Source: Hyalella azteca (taxonomy: Eukaryota; Arthropoda; Malacostraca; Amphipoda; Hyalellidae). Taken from it: a stretch of 64,000 nt of DNA. Position 1 is the stretch's first letter. Each line of letters opens with the position of its first letter. The stretch spans positions 1 through 64,000 of the forward strand of contig NW_025930722.1 of assembly GCF_000764305.2 (NCBI RefSeq). Reading direction: 5' to 3'. Made by a program: the position numbers and the translations under genes. A model generated the notes under the pieces. The model was not told the DNA's origin. It saw nothing but the letters and a program-made list of their open reading frames with translations, and did no database searches. Below, piece after piece: positions 11,965-23,900 of the stretch.

Positions 11965-14900
11965 ATGAAGCGTCGAGCTGAGGAAATTTCAAGTGTGGGC
12001 CAATGTGACCCTCAGTCTTCCACTGATCACTACCCATCCCATGCTCAACAACAACACTTCAGTGTTGCAGACCACCAACATATTAGTGTGACATCTTCAC
12101 CTCATCACAATGCCATTCCATTGTCATCCTCATCTTCTTCGCAGGTTTTGTTTGGTTCCCATTTTTCTGACTCTTCATCTAGTAATGCTATATCATCATC
12201 TGCTAGTGTTACATATACTCATGTAAACAACCCTGCTTTCTGCAGTCGCACCCACACACCTCACCCTAACGTTGCACATCATTCTCTTATTAACATCCCA
12301 TCTACAAACTCTAGCAATTCCCTCAATTATGGCCTTGGACCCTCAAGACTCTCTGGCTCTACTCTGACTTCTGGTAGCACTGTTGTTATACCTGAAGGAA
12401 TACCTGTTTCTCTGTCCAACAACCGACCCACTACTCTGGGTGTTGTCTCGTCAAACAACCAGACTGTTGCAGCCGTGCTAAGTGGTGGTGTTGGGCGATC
12501 ATTGCAGACGCTCTCGTCTACACCACCACAGTTCGTGGCCATCAGTAGTGCTCCTGGTGGGCTGTCTGAAGCTTCACTAATGCAAGAACTACAACCATTC
12601 ACAAATTCTATCTCAGGTGAATAAACCTGCTCTCTATTCTCATTTCCTGTATTTCTGTTGCTGTGGTCTCCTGTGTGTTGATTGGGTGCCGTTGTTTGTT
12701 ATCCTCACACCTTGTGCTTTTGTCACAACTTTATCAGCCCTTGATTGAGGATTAATACTGGTTTTTTTGTATCTGCCATTTATCTTGACTCACAGCAAAG
12801 TAGTGTTTTCCTTTCATGACACGATGCATGATAGCATTGAGTGAGAAAATTCAGTTTTATTGAAACACCTGAAGTAGCATGCTTTGCTCATGAACAATGC
12901 TTCAAGTTGAAGAGCATATAAATTTCTTCACAATTTTTATCAACATGATTTTGTTTTATGTGGGAAGTAGATAGAAGTAGATTCTTGTAGAAAACATCCA
13001 ATTTAATGAGGTATCTTGCATCAGGAATTATCAGCGATCTTGCTTTTTGTGCATATGAAATTTAATTTATCAATTATCAGGCCCTTTTTGTATTTTGATG
13101 TAGTGAAATAAATATTTTGAGCTAGAAACAGCATAACATGGCTAATTTTGCCTTTTTTTCCTGTAGCAAGCCAGTACTAATAAAAAAAAAGATTTTAATT
13201 CTACATATTTATTGCCTTCTTCATGATATTATTATGTTACCCTCTTTTAAGATTTTGCAGTTTGAATTTTTTTTCATAATAAATATTGTGTTTGAGGCCT
13301 GAGATCTGAGACTATTTTTATTTGCATTCTTCTACACAAAATTTTAATTCTCGTGGTTGTTAATCTATGAAGCTCAAATAATAAAGAAACACAAAGGTGT
13401 TTTCATTATTTGCTCTTTTTTATGCTTGTGAATGATTTGCAGTTTTTATAACATGCTGCTTGCTACATAATATGAGATTAGCTGGCAACAATTACCAGTG
13501 GTCACTGGTATGCTCAAATAGCACATCTGAATATTATTATATTTATTTGCACTTATAGATAACACAATATTTTAGAACTTTCCAACTATGCATTCATTTT
13601 AGATAAGTTTGTGAACATATTGGTGTATGGAAGAAAATCTACTAGTTGTGTATTTAAATCCTTCTTTCTGATCTTTCATCCTTCCAGTTAACAGCAAACT
13701 GGAGATGCCTCACCAGATCACGCCATACTCGCCCTCCCTCAGTGCAGCATCTGTCTCCCAGGTTTGAACTTTAAATTAAGAAAGATACCATGCAGTCAAT
13801 AAGTGAATTGTTTGTAATCAAAGTTGAGCTGCTAATGAAGAACTGGTTTGAGTATTGAATAGGTATAAATTTTTTGCATTGGCATGCAAAAGCTACCGCT
13901 ATAATGAAGTCAAGCATTTGTGCATATGTTTTTTTAAGATGTAGCAAAAATATTTAATATTTTCAATAAAATTATTACTTATCAATGTTTATTGTGTGCA
14001 CATCATTTTAATATTTTTAGAGCTATCTTGAAACTCAACCAATTATAAATCATACCAGCATGCATGATTCAATTAATATTTGACTTTTATCACCCTATTG
14101 ATTTTATTATTCCAGTTTTGTGTTTACACAATTGATGTAATAAACAAAGCATTTGGCTCTCTCTTTTATTTTCTTCACTCAGGTTATTACAAGTTAAATT
14201 TTTGATCAGGTTGGTGGAGGCATGACAGGCCTGGGTGGTGGCAGCGTGGTGCTTGCCAGTGGAGTATCAGGAGGTGGACCGGCAACTCTGTCAGCTCCCT
14301 TACATCACCACCATCATCACCATCCACAGCAGTTGCCACAGCAGCAGGCTGTCCCAATCAGCGTCTCTGCTGTGGCTGCCGCTGTGCCAGTGTCCAACAA
14401 TCTGCAGCAGCCTCCTGGCGGGCAGTTCCAAAGATTAAAAGTTGAAGATGCATTGTCCTATCTCGATCAGGTGAAGGAATGTTTTTGTCTTGATCAGGTG
14501 AGTGCATGTCTTTGTCTTCATCTCGTGAGTGCCTGGTTTGTCTTGATCAGGTGAGTGCATGTCTTTATCTTGATCGAGTGAGTGCCTGTTTCTGTTTTAA
14601 GCAGTGATCTTTGTCATGACTTCGACATCCAGCAGAGGCATCAAATTAGCATTAGTAAGCAATGCATCCTTTTTCTTGTGAGAACGTTGTTTTTTTTAGC
14701 AAAATCAATTGACACTGAGCAGTCAGAGCAGTTGCTTGTGTTATAGATGATAATTTTAAAAGTTATTTTGATCTTATATCTTTTTAACCAACTCTTCTGA
14801 AACTTTATGAAAAAATGGTTCCTATACCAATTTTACCTTAATTTTGGAGGATTTTTTTGAAAAGACCTACAATTTATACTAGATTAGTAGTTATAATCTA

Positions 14901-17900
14901 CTCTATCCAAAGCTAACAGTCAAATGTTGATCATTTATTTTGCAGGTGAAGCTACGTTTCGGCAAGCAGCCTCACGTCTACAACGATTTTCTTGACATCA
15001 TGAAGGAATTCAAGTCTCAGAGCATTGACACGCCGGGCGTGATTGCTCGAGTCTCGCAACTTTTTCGCGGTCACCCCGAACTAATTGTGGGCTTCAATAC
15101 TTTCCTGCCTCCTGGCTACAAGATAGAAGTCAGTACCACCATACCCGGCCAGCATACCACTGTGGTGCACACTCCTCAGGGTACCCAGCAGCACTTCACT
15201 TCCACTCCTGTCATGATACAGCAGCAACAATCTCTTCCTCCTCAAATCCAGCAGCAGAATGTTCAGGCGCAGCATCCTCCACAGCAACAAACTCTGCACC
15301 TTCAGCACCAGTCTACGGCAATACCTGTCGTATCACAGTCGTCGCTTGCTCAGCCATCTTTGCAATCCATCACGCATCAGCTCCAGCCAGCTCCTGCTCT
15401 CCAAGCCGCGCAAAATGTCACCATGAAAACGCCCGCAATTTCTCTCATACATCCTCTTCAGTGAGTGATAGCATTCAGGAAGTTTCACTCCTGACAGAGA
15501 AATTTTTATCAAATCTCAGTTTACTCTCTCAATTCCATTGCATCTACTGCTAGGATTTGGGTTTCAGACAGGTTGTAAATTTACACCAGGTAAAATCTGG
15601 TAATTTTAGTTTAGGGATCAGCTCACAATATATACGTTTTTATTTATTTCAAACTGTGTGAAATTATTGCTCATGTGTTCCCAGGCGAGGTTCGGTACTC
15701 GGTATTGCCGGCAGCCTATCCATGAGCAACAACTCCACTGCCGCTGCTGATGTGGTGAGCAGCAGTGCAACCTCCATACTTGACCGACAAGCTCCCGATG
15801 CCAGTAAGATCCCCCTCAAACTTGTGTTTTATTGTTATATTCATTTTATTTCAATGGAGCAGATTCTATTTGCCAGAATTAAATTTAAGTAGAGCTGCAC
15901 GGCTAGGTTTCCGTTCTCTTCACCATCTCATTAACTAGTTATTTTACTACTGGCATTTTACTTCGTTACGTTTGTTTGCTACATCAGATAAACGTAATGC
16001 ATTTTCCGCATTTTCTCAGGTCTGACCCAGCAAACAACATCCATGCTACTATCACGTCAGCAGCAACAAGGATCTCCGCCTTCAGTGTCCATTCAGCTGC
16101 CCTGCAATTCAGCTTCTTCCCAACTAATGGCGACGGGGCATCAAGGTAGCCAAGTGTCACTGCTAAACTGTTCATCTCTTGGAGCTGCTCAACAGCCGCA
16201 GCAATCCTCCAACAATCTGTTGTCAACCAACACAGCACCTGTGAACAATCAGCTTCGTGACGCCCACTGCCAGCCTGGCATGAGTGCCGCCGCTGCGGCT
16301 GCTATCAATGCTGGTCTACACCATCATCAGCCGGCATCACAACCTGTCGAGTTCAACCATGCTATCAACTACGTCAACAAAATTAAGGTCTGTTTCGTAC
16401 CCATTTCTTATTTTCTCACTGCAAAACTAAAATTAGGAAAGAATCACAAAAATTATGCTGTATTTCATATGAACAGATACTTGTTGTTTTTACAGATACT
16501 GTTTTTTTTTTCTTATTTCACGTCATAGTGATATATCCTGGATTACGAAGCAAAATTATCAAATTACAGGGCCTTAGATTTCTAACACTACTCAACCAGT
16601 ATGTTTCCATACCTAAAATCGAATTCTATTTCTTTAAAGGACAGCACAATGCCTACTTCTGACCGACTTCCTTCTAATGCTCCCGAAGAGCGCGCCATAT
16701 GACTCTTAGTTTGCTTCTATCTAAATATTGACCTAACTAAATATTGACTTTTCGTTTGTTGTAGCTCCGCTTCCAACTTCAGCCCGACATCTACAAGCAG
16801 TTCTTGGAGATCTTGCACACCTACCAGAAGGAACAGCGCAGCATGAAGGAAGGCAGTGCTTTGCAACCTCGCCCTGGAACTCTTACTGAGAAGGAGGTGT
16901 ACGAAAAGGTACAGAATTATTGTTAAACTTCTTACTGGGAGGTGTAATGTTAATGGCAACAGAACGACTAATATATTTCCTACGGTAAAGTGTGTGATTC
17001 GCTTTTACTCTGAATCCTAATTCAGTATCAATTATGGTAGGAATCGCTCATCTGTTCGGATGTCCCTAATTATGTGTGAATTTCAACGATTTTTCGGGCC
17101 TTTATCTACCATGTGTATCTGCTCTGTCGGCGGCCACGTACCAAGTTTTAAATTGCTGATTACCTACAGCTTGAACTCGAAGCATTTTCGGCGATCACTA
17201 CGTGTTTAACCATAAATATGATCTAATTTTTTTCAGGTGGCAAAGCTTTTCGAGAATCAAGAAGACTTGCTGCAAGAGTTCAGTCAATTCTTGCCTGACG
17301 CGACCAATAGTACTGTGGCTCAGGCTGCTGTGTCGGAGTATTACTTGGACCAGTGTTCCCGGGGCGGCCCTCTCCTGCCTCCTGTGGGTTTCCTTATGTA
17401 TTTAATCATCAACTGTTAAATGAATTCATTATATAGATAGAAATAGTGTTACATGGGTACTGATGCTTATTGAATGTGGAATCGATAGCCATGGGGTAGT
17501 TGTAATCTAGAGCAAATAGAAATTTGTTGGAGCATTCAATACACAAGTTGGTGTGCTCGAGTTTAGTCTGCCAATTTATTAGTCTGCCAAATTTATTAGA
17601 TTTTCTCAGTTTAGCGTCTGCGATTCAATGCGATTATTATGAAATAATAGGGAGGATTGAATTTTCGTTATCAGTGATTTTTTTATCGCTTAACAGGGCA
17701 AAGGAACCGTGCTAGATCACTTACCGTGCGGAGGTGGTGGCAAGAAGAACTCGATGCTCGGCTGCTTGTCAGGCAGCGTCGTGGGCATCAAGTCGCCCCT
17801 GGGCAACAGCGGCGGCACCAGCCCCGTCTCCATCGCAAGCAGCCTCGCTGTCGGCGCCTCTTCTCCCATCCTTTCCAATATGACGTCCAAAAACCTCACG

Positions 17901-20900
17901 TCTCCACAGCAACATTCTCCGGCGCAAATGGCGCCCATGGTTAGTTTTGTTCAAATCTTTCAACAAGGATAGTTGTCAATTGTCTAAAATTGATCTGTTA
18001 TGTGATGGAAAGAAGCTCATGGTGATCGTGTTCCAGGATGTTTTAATTAATATTAGTTGGAATAATTATTTTTGCTTGTAAAAATTTAAATATGAATGGT
18101 TAATTTTGATTGTTGAATGTGCTCAACGTTTGCTTTGCAGGGAAGCTCAGGTCACCTGTACAACAACAGCAGCGGCGGCAGTAGTCATCTGAAGAGGAGC
18201 AACAACGCAAGCCATGCCCATCAGCCACCGGGCAAACGCATTAAACTGTCCTATCTCAAAGACGTGAGTGCCGCAGATGCAGGAAAATACGCCACTCTCG
18301 CCGAGTACGACTTCTTTGACAAGGTAAAAATTGAGTTAGCAATAGTCTTATCATGATTCCAATAAGCTAGCCATGAATTAAATTCACCTTTCAATTGTGA
18401 TGAATTATTGAGAATGAAACTAAAATTTTTGGTGAAACTCTGTAAATACGTATGTTTAAATTTTCAAACTCCTACTCCCGAACCGTATTTCTCTCAGTTT
18501 CCTTTTGATTTGTTCATTTTATTCATGCTGAACATGCAGGTACGCAAAGCCATACGACACGAGGAGACCTACAACAACTTCTTGCGGTGTATCACGCTCT
18601 TCAATGAAGAGGTTGTCAGTCGTACTGAGCTCATCCAGCTCGTGCAGCCTTTCCTCAACAAGTTTAGCGATCTCTTCAAGTGGTTCAAGGTTTGTAGTGT
18701 TTAGCAGAGCATAGTTTTTTGTTTTCAGTTTCGCCTCTTTCATGTTTCTATTGTGATATCCAGCTAGAAATATTTTTATATAACTTTGATTGTTTGATAA
18801 CTTTGATTGATTCAACAACTTTCTTTGATTATCGTCGAACTCTGCACAATCGTTTTGCCTAGCATATTTTTTTATATAATTGTAATTTGAAAATTTCTGT
18901 GGAAAAATATTCACTGTGTTTTAGTGGTACCCAATTTGTGTTTTTGTTACTGTGTTTTAGTGGTACCCAATTTGTGTTTTTGTTAGAAATATTTTTGTTA
19001 TGAAGATTTTTTCTCTTGTTCAGGATTTCGTTAGTGGCACTGACGCTGAGAACATGAACAACTCCGACGTTATTCCATCCAACGTAGCAAAACCTGAACG
19101 CCTTGCAGGCGACTACTCTGGAGAAATAGGTAACATGGTTGCGGTTACTTCCATTATTTGTAGGAACTTTCACCTGTATTGTCGAATACCTCCATTTTTT
19201 TTCATTGGAGCTTCTCCTAACCATACATAATTTGGGACCGGGTTTGTCCGATCCCATCATAATAGTACTATTTAATTTTATAAATTTCATTAAAGGATTT
19301 ATACCAGTTCTGAATGCTAAAAGAGTTAGTAGTTGCTGAAAAAAATATAATACTTTCTTACTGTCATGTCTCTAATTTTCAAAATGCTTCCTGACGAAGA
19401 TTTTTAATCCAACAATATGGAATAGTACTGGTTCCTTGCACAGTGTCTCAAAGTCACAGCCCTTGGTTTTTATCGCTATATGCTATTATCAGATTACAGC
19501 ACATTACGGCGGATAGGCGCCTCCTACTGCGCCTTGCCCGACGAGTGGCCGCAGGAAAAGTGCAGCGGCAGGAGCAAAATGTGCCGAGACGTCCTGAACG
19601 ACGTCTGGGTCTCCTTCCCGTCCTGGTCAGAGGATGCCACTTTCGTCAGCTCCCGGAAGACGACTTTTGAGGAGTACATATATAGATGCGAAGACGAGCG
19701 CTTTGAGGTGTGTAGGATCGCGTGGTCATTGTTAGTTCACATCAATTATATTCCCTCTTTTATTGAATAACTGACATTTAGTTTACTAAATGTTTTTATT
19801 TTAGTTTCAGGCAAAAAATTACCGAGGATACTCTTGCTCAAGACGCGGTGGTGCGCACTGTCAGGTCACAAATATGGACGTAGTGTATAATTATCGTAAA
19901 GCTCGATATTCTGTTGGGTTTATTACTGAATTCCATGTTCTTGCTTATTTGTATCTTCAGTTATGCCCAGTTTTTTTATCATTAATATGTTATTTAATGA
20001 GCTTGAATACACAGTTTATGAATATATCACCAGTAGAGATAATTTCACCCTAGTATCATCAGTCTCTGTAGATCTTATTGGCATGTTCATTTCTAACTAG
20101 AGTTGACGTGTTATTACACGTCAAAGTTATAAAGTTTTCATGCCCAAAGGTGCCTCGAACTTCGTTAGAAAGATAGTCGCCGCGTAAAAGAAATGAATAA
20201 CGAATAAACTTTTCATGTGTTTGAGTCTACACTTCTCGTATTAAACTAATATTTAGCCTGTTTAATTTCAGCTTGACGTGGTGCTGGAGACGAACCTAGC
20301 GACGATGCGCGTGCTGGAGGGCGTGCAGCGCAAGCTGAACCGCATGAGCGCTGAGAGCGCCGCAAGGTTCACGCTAGACGACTGCCTGGGCGGCTCGTCG
20401 CCCACCATCCACCAGCGCGCTATACGCAGGATTTACGGCGATAAAGCGCCCGATATCATTGATGGGCTCAAGAAAAACCCCATTGTTGCTGTACCACTCG
20501 TGCTCAGAAGATTAAAACTCAAGGTACTGTCGTAAAATTAAAGTTAAAGTATGGGGGTTATCCAGTTTGGGGGTTAAAATTAAAGTTATCCAACTTAAAG
20601 TACAATAGGCCGATTATGAAACTCGATATTCAGTTAGCAAGCTATCAAAAGCAGGATAAAGCAGACTAGCTATTAATCTCGAATTATTGTACCCAAGCAA
20701 TTACTTGACTGAGATTTGTGACGATTAAATTTTATTCAATTATAAACGTTCATTATGAGATTATGCGTCTCATTTAGGTTTTTAAAACGTCAGCTGGTAT
20801 TGAGTGCAATAGCTGACGCAATGTCATCGCTTCTTGCCACTCCACGATCGCTTTACCTACATCGACTACACCGAATATAAAAGTTCTTCTTGACTTTTTC

Positions 20901-23900
20901 AGGATGAAGAATGGAGAGAAGCCCAGAAAAATTTTAATAAAGTGTGGCGGGAGCAAAACGAAAAGTATTATTACAAGTCCTTGGACCATCAAGGCATCAA
21001 CTTTAAGCAGAACGACGTAAAGATGTTACGCTCCAAGATCCTACTGAACGACATCGAGAACTTATTCGATGAGGTGAGTTATCAGCCTAATTCCCGACCA
21101 CTCTCTAATTTTCCATCTCTAGATGAGCCAATAAGTGTTATGTCAGTAACTTATTACTGAAAACTAATCGGTATTGCTTAAAAATGCGAGTTACTTGAAA
21201 ACAATTGTATGGACTTTTTTTAGATTGTTATCACATAACGTACCACGAAAATTTTCAATTGAGAAATTAGAGTGACCGAACGCGCTGAATTCCAAAAGTT
21301 TATAGTACGGAATTGGTATGTGCATTCGTCATATTATTATAAATTTAATGACAATGAAACACCGCATAATCTAACTCAAGACCATATGTAGCTTGTAACT
21401 TTGCTTTAAACCTGATACAACCTTCCACTAAACTTAATTTTTTCGTCACTGAAATAGTTTTAATCTAACTTTGATTTTTTTTTCGTCGCTGAAATAGTTA
21501 TAATATAAATTTTTTTTTTCGTCACTCAAATAGTTTTTAATTCAAATTTTATTTCTTTAGTCACTGAAATAGTTAAAATCTGAATTTTTCTGTCACTGAA
21601 ATACTAATCTAAATTTAATTTTTTTTCGTCACTGGTTTTAATAAAAAAAAAATGCTGCCACTGAAATAGTTCTAATCTAAATTTACTTTTTATCGTCACT
21701 GAAATAGTTTGAATAATGAGTTCTAAATTTCTCAGCGCCACGACCAAGCTGAGGACGGTGAGGTAGCCACCGGTCCGCACATCACGCTTCAGTACCCGCC
21801 TGAGAAGTTCATCTTGGACGACGCGTCTAACCTGATCATCCACCACGTGCGCCGCCAGACCGCCGTCCACAAGGAATACAAGGCTAAGATAAAGCAGCTC
21901 GTGCGTCACTTCATTCCTGACCTGCTCTTCCATACTCGGCAGGAGCTTTCTGACGACGAAAATAATCTGGAAGGTCTGTGTATGTTGTTGAAATATGAAG
22001 TACATAAACGTGTATATTTGCAAGGAAAACGAGGTTTGGTTCAGGAGAAATATCCTTTCAAATTGTACTTTCATCGCAAGAAGTAAACTTATTTTTAATT
22101 AAATCCTTATAAATTGTATTTTTATCCATTTGGGTAACTACTTATTATTCTATTATTTATTTTAATTAATAAAATGTTAGTTTATTAACTAACTTAACCT
22201 CTACCGGATACTTCAAAAGTTCAAATATATTTCCAATGTTGAACATTGATCTGGGAACATCGGTACAATTACCTTGGCGGTTGCCTTGCTTGTATTTCAT
22301 CTTATAATTTCTATTGAAAAAGATTTTACTTTGTTTCCTTTCTAAATTCTTCTTCTATATATTATAAGATAGTCAAGGTAACAAACTTGATTTTCACTGC
22401 AGACGAAGATGAGGATGAAGACATGGAGGATAAGACAGAAGATCCTCCCACCAGTGACGACAAGTCAGCTGATCGTCCAGCCAAAGACCGCGAGTGCAAG
22501 CAAGGCAGTGACAGTAACTCTGGCCACGCCACCAAAAGGAAAACTCGCAGCAATAAAAATTGTTCAGAAATTTCAGAGAACCCATCCAAAGGCCTGGATG
22601 ACAGAGGCAAAAAAGATAACAATTCTTGTAATAATGTCAAGGATGAAGATGACAATTCTGAAGGCAATGTTGGTGGCGAAGTTAGCGTTAGTAATAACAA
22701 CGATAACAATAATAGTTCGCCCAGTAGAGGACATGGAAACATCCACAACAACAACAACAACACCATTCAAGTGAAGGAAGAGAACATGAAATGTGTTGGG
22801 AGCGGCGGTGTGAACGGCCTTGTTGCTGATGTCGACAGAGTCAACATCAAGCTCGAGGATATCAAGAAGGAAGAACATGATGACGACACGGAGGCTTCTG
22901 TTGTTGGAGGAAACTACAATTCAGTGAGTCGCCCTGCTCCTCTCTTACCTATTCTTTAATGAGCTTGAATAGAATCAACTCCAAAGAAAAATTCCCGGTG
23001 TTGCGCTTTTCATGTTAGGAAAGTTTGCATGATTAGAAAGGAGTTGTTCTCTAATGCTAGTTTTGTTACAAACCGGAGATTGTCTTCTCTTTAATATTCC
23101 TTCAATATGTCAAGTAGAATAATGTTGATATGAATTACTATATGGACTTCAACAAATAATATATAAATAAAATTGTAAATCCACTGAAGTCGTCGGTCAG
23201 ATCAACGTAACTGCGCATCTTTTTTATCATGAAATGATTCTTATTGCCTAGTTTCTCGTGATCGAACCACAAGCTCCGCCGTTTCCTGTTATAATGGATT
23301 AAGAACCATTCATATGCCATTGACATTAGTGTTTGAACGTGGCTGGTGTCGAATAACCTGAATTGTTATCTGAAACAGATGATATTATCTCGTGCCGACA
23401 TTCTAAATTCTACTAACTATTTATCCAGGGCGAAGAATATCGGTTGTTTTTGTGCAACAACAACTGGTATCTCTTCCTGCGGCTGCACCAGCTGTTGTGT
23501 CAGCGCTTGTATGCCATCTACTTGCAAGCCATCCAGCTTGCCATGCAGGAGAGCAAAGAGAACACGTCCAGAAGTCAGAACACGGCACTCATGCTTCGTC
23601 TCAAGCCAAAGTGTGAGTTGTGCATATTTAGGAAAAATATTATACACCGTTATTTTTTTACAGTTTTAAATTGATGATTACCTACAGCTTGAATTCGAAG
23701 CATTTTCGGCGCTCTCTACTTGCTTAACCATAAATATAATCTAAATTTTTTCAGGTGGTAAAGCTTTTCGAGAATCAAGAAGATAAAAACGATAATCGAT
23801 TAAAAAGTTTGAAATTTTCAAGTGCCATTGTGTATAATCTTGTGAAGAAATTTTATCCATCATTCTCCGATTCCTGCAATGAATAGTGCCTAAATTCTAT

